Source: SIG607 sp045537575 (lineage in GTDB: Bacteria; Bacillota; Clostridia; Oscillospirales; Acutalibacteraceae). Taken from it: DNA of 56,269 nt. Under the pieces are notes generated by a model, which made no database searches, was not told where the DNA came from, and saw nothing but the letters and a program-made list of their open reading frames with translations. Numbering within the stretch: position 1 is the first letter of the stretch; every line of letters begins with the position of its first letter. Location of the stretch: the NCBI GenBank assembly GCA_045537575.1, contig JAZSPU010000043.1, forward strand, positions 1-56,269, given 5' to 3'. Of the stretch, positions 42,701 to 50,100 are shown in pieces. The translations under genes and the position numbers were made by a program.

Positions 42701-44825
42701 CAGCGGCAAGGGTATGGGTAAAGATGACGACTATGCACTTCGTTGGTACGTAAACCGTAAGGAAGATAATAAAACAGGCGTTGGTACTACTCAGTCTGCT
42801 CTTATTGCAAAGGGTATCGTTCACGACGGTATTTACAGAGTTAAATTCGACTATAAGGGCGGAGCAAGTCAGACTAATCTGTTGAGCTTCAGAATACTTT
42901 CCGGTGATAGTGCGAACCTTTGGTGGAATGATGTTAACTATTACTACCAGCACACCTATACCGAGCTTCCTGCAGGCGGCACAAACGGTTGGAAGTCTGT
43001 AGAGTTTATTATTAAAGCAAATGTAAGACAGACCAGCTACGGAAAAGGCGAAGAACTCTATATCAGATTTAACGGCCAGACTCAAAAAGCAGGCGAAAAG
43101 ATCGATATTTATCTCGATAACGTGCTTGTAGAAATGGTTGAAGCTCCCTACGTTTACTTTGATGCTCAAAACGGCGGTGCCGGCGAACTCTTTGCCGGTA
43201 AAGTAGGCGACGAAATTAAAGCTCCCACAGCTCCCGCACGTGTTGGTTACTCATTCGCAGGCTGGTATAATGAGCCCGAATGTGAAACCAAGTTCGAACT
43301 TAAAACCTTAGAGGCTGATACCGCAGTAATCGCTTATGCTAAGTGGAACGAGTCCTCTACCTATGTTTACTCCTTCGAAAACTATACCTGTACCGAAACT
43401 TCAGGTTATGTTCTCAGAAATGGTAAAGTAGTCTCCAATATAAAGAAGAGCGGTAAAAATGCTCTCCGTATTGCTTATGACGAAGCAAACGATATAACGG
43501 CAGGTATGTTTGCTCTCGAAGACGGCGGCGAGATGTATAAGCTCGAACAAAAGAAAGACTACGTTATAACAGTTAACTACTATATCAAGGAATACACAGA
43601 TATTCCTCTGTCAATGCAGTTCCTTGCATCTGCATATAAAAACATATATGTAGGCCGTAATACCGGTAAGACCTACCTTTGCGGTGCTATTGCTATTACC
43701 TCTAAAGAAGCAAAAGAGCAGAAGGGCAAATGGATGACCAAGACCTTTGCTTGTACCACCGCTGATTTAGATAGCGATATCTATACAGAACTTCACTGCT
43801 ACTTAAGCGGTATCAAGGGTTGGGAAGTTTACATTGATGACGTTACCATTAGACCTCTTGCTAAAGGTCAGGTTGCAGTTGCCTTTAATGCTGAAGGCGC
43901 AAAGGGTGCTCCTGATTATGTTATCGGTAAACCCGGTCAGAGTTACGCTAATAAAGTTCCCGAAGTTCTTGCCAAAGAAGGTATGAAGTTCAAGGGCTAC
44001 TTCACCAAATCTGCCGATGGTTCCTTCCTTGAGAAGACCAGAGGTAACATGGTATTCGGCGAAAAGAGCGAACTTATTTACGCTCGTTTCCTTGACCTTG
44101 AAGTCATCGAAAACTTTGATGAAGGCTTCTATAATAAGGCTTACGGCGCAGGCTTAGGCTATACTATCCATGACTTCGACTATGAAGTATATGACAGCGA
44201 AAAAGAGGGTAATTCAAAGGATAACGTAACAAGCGGCAGATATTCTCTCCACAGAAAAGGTAACTCAATGTTCAAAGAGAACTCTGTTATCTTAACCCTT
44301 GGTAACCAGATTGCCGAAGGTGAGCGTTATACCGTTACTATGAAGGTTAAACTTGGTAAACACTTCCACACCGACGGCGCTGTTAAGATTGTTTCCAGCC
44401 GTAGCTTTGAATATGCTTGGACAACAACCGGTGACTACTATCCTGTAGTTCCCATTGCTGACCTTAAGCAGAATGAGTGGGTAGAAGTTTCCTACACCTT
44501 CAACTCTGTAGAAGGCTTCGTAACACTTCAAACTCCGGGTTACGTTGAACTCTTTATAGACGACGTTAAGTTCACACTTGTTGATGAAACAGTTCCTCTA
44601 AGCGAACCTAAGGAATACACCGAATACGTTGCGGCTGAACGTGACGAAAACGGTAACCTCCTCTATAAAGACAGAACCGCAGTTGACGTATCTACAATTA
44701 TTGACGCTTCCTTGGGAGCTAAGAGCTTCCCATGGCTCTACGTTGGTATCGGTGCAGGCGCACTTGTACTCGTAGCAGTAGTTTTAGTACTTGTACTTGT
44801 TGTTTTCAAAAAGAAAAAGGCATAA
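39756..44825 (+). CDS. giant membrane-anchored multi-module surface protein (tandem copy 1, A-A-B type)
   Basis: A 1689-residue protein. Signal peptide about 1-36; an N-terminal sandwich module at about 45-260; InlB-type repeats (FVGWYADVER, FMGWYKDEAG, FRGWFLDKEL, FLGWFTDAAY, FAGWYNEPEC) between binding-like modules. Two of these (about 405-625 and 683-905; both with MSKQS and KFHWNTDP) are copies of each other, type A. One at about 959-1130 (MTFKEYPYASDP) is type B. Then come a FENYTCTE module at about 1200-1370, a highly conserved last module at about 1445-1610 and a membrane helix with a KKKKA tail; there is no sortase motif. No enzyme motif is seen; glycan binding is inferred. The frame begins at 39711, but the ATG at 39756 follows AAAAGGAGAA and matches the paralogue. 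Confidence 0.84.
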   Translation: MRNQYRKKGINRILGILCALVLLVSAIYVPMAVSAAGDITSVDIVDNKAYVFDFNSPAATSDENMAAATGDAAIGYYGWGWSVSNGELRANKNNASQSWSTGGGFRLHTKLADGTYGLYALEPSTRYVVSFKIRVLSSPVTISGSQETYKASMSIGYNASYNSNSSGQKDSYVNGISTTTKIMESLIDSNMFTLYDSNGNASAYACGEDWHTVTYFLTTPASFTNDNALAFYTTNYHGVDVRIDDVSVTKIGADSGIVLLKDEYSATDELFFGKEGEKINLAEKDINDRAKDPSHTFVGWYADVERTQKIDEVAFSKGEDKTVYSRWNAPVTITFKNTLDGSETKITGMAGDAFEYPKDPVDPEGKVWFMGWYKDEAGTTAHLVPQYGYADETIYTYWKGEIPGLTQDFENYTADQYKAQEYTKNNGTPDDTSDDYKATYRSNYLIFYTTMSKQSEQVVSGNNAVKFHWNTDPTLDKDVSKPDGYNISNPDSYELKRYSSDDNLFYLGKGLEENQMYNVSFKYKVEQADQPVKFYLVTAATNNSWGGRKTYADTKSVNLKKTDGWVDYTFTVNLAEMGANNGLFLGIKLTENEDVLMYFDDIEIEAFAQPYESVITINTNLDGEVINIKGKRGDEIKLPEIEHPDGGVFRGWFLDKELTVPYEGKVFERLPVTIYGKWAEYFTINQGFENYTSDEYEVKDYTKNNGTADDTSDDFTVKYRSNYLYFYTTMSKQSKEVNSGNYAVKFHWNTDPALDKDVSKPDGKNAQNGDAYEQNRYSSDDNLFYVGSGLDSNQPYTLTFKYKVEEADQEIQFYVLSAISNNSWGSRKMYAAPQKVQLKPTDGWVEYSYEFTTGELGSANAAFLGIKLTENEDVIMYFDDIKIRSHNTNEEVIMTLETNTAQGIVKHVAKRGEPLNLPKLTHSDGAEFLGWFTDAAYTTPYTATVYPSANTTLYAKWTNVAMTFKEYPYASDPQNDPNIFADSGKGMGKDDDYALRWYVNRKEDNKTGVGTTQSALIAKGIVHDGIYRVKFDYKGGASQTNLLSFRILSGDSANLWWNDVNYYYQHTYTELPAGGTNGWKSVEFIIKANVRQTSYGKGEELYIRFNGQTQKAGEKIDIYLDNVLVEMVEAPYVYFDAQNGGAGELFAGKVGDEIKAPTAPARVGYSFAGWYNEPECETKFELKTLEADTAVIAYAKWNESSTYVYSFENYTCTETSGYVLRNGKVVSNIKKSGKNALRIAYDEANDITAGMFALEDGGEMYKLEQKKDYVITVNYYIKEYTDIPLSMQFLASAYKNIYVGRNTGKTYLCGAIAITSKEAKEQKGKWMTKTFACTTADLDSDIYTELHCYLSGIKGWEVYIDDVTIRPLAKGQVAVAFNAEGAKGAPDYVIGKPGQSYANKVPEVLAKEGMKFKGYFTKSADGSFLEKTRGNMVFGEKSELIYARFLDLEVIENFDEGFYNKAYGAGLGYTIHDFDYEVYDSEKEGNSKDNVTSGRYSLHRKGNSMFKENSVILTLGNQIAEGERYTVTMKVKLGKHFHTDGAVKIVSSRSFEYAWTTTGDYYPVVPIADLKQNEWVEVSYTFNSVEGFVTLQTPGYVELFIDDVKFTLVDETVPLSEPKEYTEYVAAERDENGNLLYKDRTAVDVSTIIDASLGAKSFPWLYVGIGAGALVLVAVVLVLVLVVFKKKKA

Positions 44826-44843
44826 GAAAGGAGAAAGACTAAT

Positions 44844-46724
44844 ATGAAAACTAAAATTAAAGGCATTGTATGTTTTATCTTAGCAGTTATTATGGTCGTA
44901 TCCCTTTCTGCTTGTGCAGGAGCAAGTGTTCCTGCAAGTATTGATGAAGAAGGCACATTCGTTTATGCTATCACTCGTGCTTTTGAACCCACGAATGAAG
45001 CAGAAACTGCCGCCAAAGAGCTTCGTCTTCTCTTAAAGGAAACCTTTGACTGCAAGATTTCTATCTTTAAGGATGCCGCTTTAGATGATTACGATGGTAA
45101 CTATGAAATTCTTATAGGCGACACCGACAGAGAAGAAAGCGCTATTGCAAAACAGAGACTTCTTGATAACCGCATTAACTGTTCTTCCGACTTTATTGTT
45201 GCAGTAATCGACGATAAAATCTGTATTCAGACAGTTAATAACAAAATGATGCCCAAAGCAGCCGAATGGTTTATGACTAACTTCTGTCAGACTCCTGAGG
45301 ATTGGGCAAAGCTTAAAAAGAACTACGAATTCATTTATGCTCCCGAAAGCCCTGCTCTTAACAACACTGTAGCAGGTGCGGACCTTAGTAAATTCACTAT
45401 AGTTCTTCCCAGAAAAACCTCTATGCTTCACGGTCTTATTGTTGACGAGTATATTAAATATTACGATCAGCATGACTATATTTTAAAAGAAGCAGAGGAT
45501 ATGGATGCCGAAGATGAATATGAAATTCTTATCGGCGACTGCGATAGACCTGCAAGTAAGGGAGTAACAGTTGAAGGCGACAACTACGTAATCAAGGTGG
45601 TTGGCAAAAAGCTTGTTGTTAAGGGCGGCAGCGACCTTGCAACCTGGCGCGGCTTCAAAGCTCTCTTCGAAGAAGTAAAGGCTAACGAAGGTAAAGAGGT
45701 TGGTATCAACTGGGCTGACGGCTATACAATTAACGGTAAATATGACGCAGCAGAAAAGGGCACCTTTACTCTTAACTGGAATGATGAATTTGAAGGCTCT
45801 ACTATTGACCTTACTAAATGGAGTGACTATCGTTCCGGTCAGACAGAAGTATCTGCTTCCTGTCTTGGTGGTAAGTTCTATCATGTAAATGTAAGAGGCG
45901 AGTCAGCTTACGAAGGCAGCGATAAAAGAGGTCTTATTCATCAGACCGACGGTGAGCTTGTTTGCGGTACGAAGCGTGTAAATGACATCGACTTTATCAC
46001 CTCTCAGATTTCTACCTACTGGACAATGACCTGGAAATACGGTGTAATGGACATCTATGCTAAGCTTGCTCCCGATCCTGCCTACACTACCTATTGGGCA
46101 AACGGTGCATCTGTTGGCACCGAAGAATTTATGAAACGTTTCGGCGGTATTGAACAGAACCGTGTATGTATGACCGAAATCGATATTCTCGAAAACTACA
46201 GCCGTCCTCACGAATACGGCTCCACAGTTCACTGGTGGTGGGCTGCATACAACGCCGACGGTACCCCTAATACCGGTACTAACGGTCATAAGGGCCTTGG
46301 CGGTAACGCTATCTTTAAGAGAGGTACCGAAAACTCCGCTTATCTTGAATACAATCAGGAAAAATACGGCGACCTTCTTCCCGATGATTACCATATGTAT
46401 TCATTCTACTGGGATGACAAGAGCATTAAATGGGCATTCGACGGTAAAATATTTATGAATTATGAATATAAGGACCACGAATCCGTATCTGTTCACTGTC
46501 TTATGAATTACTTCATTTCTTCCTGCGCTATGGGTTCCCCCACTTATGGTTATACCTATAGTAAGGATGAGCATGAAGACTACTATGAGCACAGAATGGA
46601 TTACATCCGTATCTATCAGACCGATGCTGTAAACTCTCAGATGGTTACTGCTTGGCCTGAAAAACAGGAAAACGGAACACCTGTAATCCGCTATCCCGAA
46701 AATTCACTCGCTAACCGCTATTAA
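44844..46724 (+). CDS. GH16 glycoside hydrolase lipoprotein (tandem copy 1)
   Basis: A 626-residue lipoprotein: lipobox LSAC with Cys24, then a two-part alpha/beta region in which EILIGDTDREES (about 92) and EILIGDCDRPAS (about 230) mark two related halves, ending KLVVKGGSDLATWRG (about 252-266). Residues about 310-610 are GH16: WNDEFEG start, active site EIDILE with E445, D447 and E450 (bulged ExDxxE type, as in laminarinases and lichenases), then HWWW and the DYHMYSFYWDD strand. It would cut a beta-glucan-like polymer at the outer face of the membrane. The gene is 18 bp after the giant binding protein and shares its promoter. It carries no dockerin, so it is not a client of the cohesin proteins upstream. 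Confidence 0.9.
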   Translation: MKTKIKGIVCFILAVIMVVSLSACAGASVPASIDEEGTFVYAITRAFEPTNEAETAAKELRLLLKETFDCKISIFKDAALDDYDGNYEILIGDTDREESAIAKQRLLDNRINCSSDFIVAVIDDKICIQTVNNKMMPKAAEWFMTNFCQTPEDWAKLKKNYEFIYAPESPALNNTVAGADLSKFTIVLPRKTSMLHGLIVDEYIKYYDQHDYILKEAEDMDAEDEYEILIGDCDRPASKGVTVEGDNYVIKVVGKKLVVKGGSDLATWRGFKALFEEVKANEGKEVGINWADGYTINGKYDAAEKGTFTLNWNDEFEGSTIDLTKWSDYRSGQTEVSASCLGGKFYHVNVRGESAYEGSDKRGLIHQTDGELVCGTKRVNDIDFITSQISTYWTMTWKYGVMDIYAKLAPDPAYTTYWANGASVGTEEFMKRFGGIEQNRVCMTEIDILENYSRPHEYGSTVHWWWAAYNADGTPNTGTNGHKGLGGNAIFKRGTENSAYLEYNQEKYGDLLPDDYHMYSFYWDDKSIKWAFDGKIFMNYEYKDHESVSVHCLMNYFISSCAMGSPTYGYTYSKDEHEDYYEHRMDYIRIYQTDAVNSQMVTAWPEKQENGTPVIRYPENSLANRY

Positions 46725-46733
46725 TTAAAACTT

Positions 46734-46769
46734 AAATTGCTCACACTTAAAGTGTGAGCAATTTTTTTG
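46734..46769 (+). terminator. terminator of tandem unit 1
   Basis: Stem AAATTGCTCACAC (46734-46746) with GTGTGAGCAATTT (46752-46764), T-rich tail of seven T. Confidence 0.92.
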
Positions 46770-47020
46770 TTTTCAGCGCTTAAAATTTTTATTTCCGAAT
46801 TGCACAAATCGGTTCAAAAACACATTGTCAAAACGATTTTTATTTGGTAAATTAGAATTGTATAATTATCACCATAAAGTCTTTTGTGAATAATAAAATG
46901 TCCCGACGTAAGACTTATTAAAATTAAGATTATATGGTATAATTTTACAAAGGGGAACTGTCAACCTATTAATTTTAGCTACTGCTTATGTAAACATTTG
47001 GATAAACAGAAATAAAACAC
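46770..47020. other. intergenic spacer between tandem units
   Basis: About 250 bp, AT-rich, with no credible gene. It holds an extended -10 motif TGGTATAAT (46935-46943) followed by AAAGGGGAACTG but no start codon with an open frame, a TTGTCA-N17-TAAATT pair near 46827-46855, and a loose inverted repeat AAGTCTT/AAGACTT (46877-46883 and 46910-46916). It could be a decayed upstream gene or an alternative promoter with a long leader. Confidence 0.4.
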
Positions 47021-47053
47021 TGCATTTTTGTAAGAAATAAGTGTATTTTTGTA
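47021..47053 (+). promoter_or_regulatory. 21-bp-period direct repeat upstream of tandem unit 2
   Basis: TGCATTTTTGTA (47021-47032) and TGTATTTTTGTA (47042-47053), 9 bp apart and ending 19 bp before the -35 at 47073. Spacing is identical to that in unit 1. Confidence 0.65.
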
Positions 47054-47072
47054 AGGAAATTTGCTGACAGTA

Positions 47073-47101
47073 TTGACAAATAATTAGCCCTTTAGTAAAA
47101 T
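47073..47101 (+). promoter_or_regulatory. sigma-A promoter of tandem unit 2
   Basis: TTGACA (47073-47078), 17 bp, TAAAAT (47096-47101). Confidence 0.75.
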
Positions 47102-47175
47102 GTAAACTAAGATAATGTACTAGTGGGGCTAAGTGCCCCTAACCCAAAAATTTATGCCCAAAAAGGAGAATATCT

Positions 47176-50100
47176 ATGCGAAATATGTATAGAAAAGGCA
47201 TCAACAGAGTAATCGGAGCTTTTTGTGCTCTCGTACTGCTTGTTAGCGCAATTTACGTGCCTATGGTAATAAGCGCGGCAGGTCCTGTTAATTCTGTTGA
47301 TATTAAAGATGACGAGGCTGTCCTCTTTGACTTTGAAAACACCGTTACCGACTCTGCCGCTAACGAAGCTCAGGCAAAGGGTGAGGCAGGTATCGGCTAT
47401 TTCGGTTGGGGCTGGAAGGTAAATCAATATACCGACGGCGATAAAACCAATACCGTACTTGATGCTTCTAAAAAGGATGCAAGTCAGTCATGGTCAACAG
47501 GCGGCGGTTACCGTCTTCATACCAAAAAGGCAGACGGAACCTACGGTTTTTATGCGCTGGAAGGCTCTACCAAATATATGGTATCCTTTAAGATTCGTGT
47601 GCTTTCTTCCCCTGTTACCGTTACGGGTAGCTCTACTACAGCTACCGCATCCTTGGGCTTGGCGTATAATATGATTTATTATCCTACTTCCAGTTGGGCG
47701 CCTGCTTCAAGCTACATTAACTCTGTGGACGAAAACAGCAAAATCCCTGTAATGACTTCCCTTATCGACAGTAATAAATTCGTTCTTTACGATACTGACG
47801 GTGCTGCTACCGAGTATCCCTGCGGCGAAACATGGCATACTGTAACCTATTTCATAAACACTCCCGCATCCTTTAAAAATGATAATGCAATTGGTTTTTA
47901 TACTGATAACTATCATGGCGGCGCTTGTGAAATAGATGACGTCTCTATTACCAAAATCGGCGCAAATTCGGGCATAATTACTCTTTATGATGAATATTCC
48001 GACACAAAGGAATATTTTATCGGTAAAGACGGCGAAGAGCTTGACCTTACTAAATTTGATGTAAGTGACCGCGCAAATGAAGCTACCCACAAATTCGAGG
48101 GCTGGTGCAAGGATGAAGCGCGTACCGAAAAAATCGAAAAAATCGCTTTTGTAAAGGGAGAAGACACCTACGTTTATTCCCGTTGGGATGCTCCCGTAGT
48201 TGTTACCTTCAAAAACCTTCTTGACGGTAGCGAAAGCAAAATTACAGGCGTGCCGGGGGATAGCTTTGAATATCCCAAAGACCCCGTTGACCCCGAAGAT
48301 AAAGCTTGGTTTATGGGCTGGTACAAGGATGAAGCAGGTACCATTGCGCATACCTCGGGCAAATTCAGTTATGCAAACGAAACAATTTACGCTTATTTTA
48401 AAGGCGAAATTGCCGGATTAACTCAGGATTTTGAGAACTACACAAGAGATGCTTATACCGTTAAAACCGATGCTAACGGACAAAATTATAAGTCAAACAG
48501 ATACCATTTTGCTCCCACAATGGCTAAGCAGAGCAACGTTACTATGGACGGTAGCGGCTATGCTATAAAATACCATTGGAATCCCGTTCAGATAGATGAC
48601 AAAAATAACGAGAACTACTACGATACTTCCCGTTGGGCTTCAGCAAATGACAATATCTTTAATCTGGGTGACGGGCTGGAGAATAATACTGTTTATGTAG
48701 TTACCCTTAACTATCTTGCCGAAAAGGCTTCTGCTCCTGTTAAATTCCTAACTGCTTCGGCTGACTGGGATAATATCTGGGCACATTCAAAGACATATTC
48801 TAATTCCGAAACCGTAACTCTTGAGACAGACGGTAAATGGCATAAATATTCCTTCCAGTTTACCACAGACTATGCGGCTCCTGCTTCTGATGAAATATTC
48901 TTGATGATAGGCAATACCGCAAACGTTGAAACTATACTTTACATTGATAACGTAGAAATTAAAGCCTATGCTCAGCCCTATGAAACTGTAGCAACAATTA
49001 ATACAGGCGTTAGCGATAAGGTGGTTTATGCTAAGGGCAATCGCGGTGATAAAATCGTTTTACCCGAGCTTACTCATCCCGACGGTGCTCCCTTCAAGGG
49101 CTTCTACCTTGATAAAGAGCTTACTGTTCCATTTGAGCAGGAAGTTTACGATAGACATCCCATAACCCTTTACGTTAAGTGGGGCGCTTTTGCAATGACC
49201 TTTGAAGAGTATCTTTACGAAGGCTCAAAGGCAAATGACCCCGGAATTACACGCGTAAACGAAAAGGGTATTGGTAACGGCGACGACTATGCAATGCATT
49301 TTGTTGTTGACCGTAAAGAAAATACAAATATTGGTACCCCCAGCGGACTACTTATTGCAGAAGGTATTAAAAACGGCGAAATTTATAAAGTACGTTATGA
49401 CTATAAGGTTGATTCTGCAAATAACCTACCCTTGTCCATTTCAATAAGATCTGTGGATCAAGCAAATATCTGGTGGCCTATTAGCTATAGTTACGCTTAC
49501 ACCGATACTAAAATCACCAACGGCGAGGCAAACCTTTGGCAAACTGTTGAAGTAGTATTTTTAGCTAACGTACAATCAGACGAAAGCTACGGAGGCTTTG
49601 CAGACGATTTGGTTTTGAGCTTTAACGGACAAAACTATAAAGCAGGCGAAAAGATAAGCGTTTACATAGATAACGTTTTGGTTGAAGAAGCAGATAAGCC
49701 GGTTGTTTTCTTTGACGGACAAAATGACAGAGCAGGAAGCTTTGCAGAGGGTGAACTCGGCGATGAAATTAAATTCCCCACAGTTACCCATCCCGACGGC
49801 GCTAAGTTCCTTGGCTGGTACACCGATTCAGACTATACTACCCGCTTTACCGAAACAAAATTCACCCAAGACTTTACCGTTGTTTATGCAAAATGGGCTG
49901 CAGCGGCTATGACCTTTAGAGAATATCCCTTTGAAAGCGATAATTGGAAGGATCCTAACATAAACCGTATAACCCAAGAAGGCATTGGTAACGGCGACGA
50001 TTATGCAATGCGTTGGTTTGTGGATCGTAAGGTAACCGATACGTCAAACGTAGGTACCGCTCAGCGCTTCCGCGTTGCAAAAGATATTGAAGACGGTGCT

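Larger units (their letters stand above)
39597..46769 (+). repeat. tandem duplication, unit 1 (about 7.2 kb)
   Basis: Regulatory direct repeat, promoter, giant membrane-anchored protein gene, GH16 lipoprotein gene and terminator. It matches the unit at 47021-54050 in gene order, leader layout, signal peptides, C-terminal membrane anchors and most of both proteins. DNA identity is highest in the GH16 gene and the last kilobase of the giant gene. Confidence 0.88.

Noticed and set aside
46770..47020. Insertion sequence or integrase scar causing the tandem duplication
   Set aside because: No transposase remnant, terminal inverted repeat pair or target-site duplication is visible.
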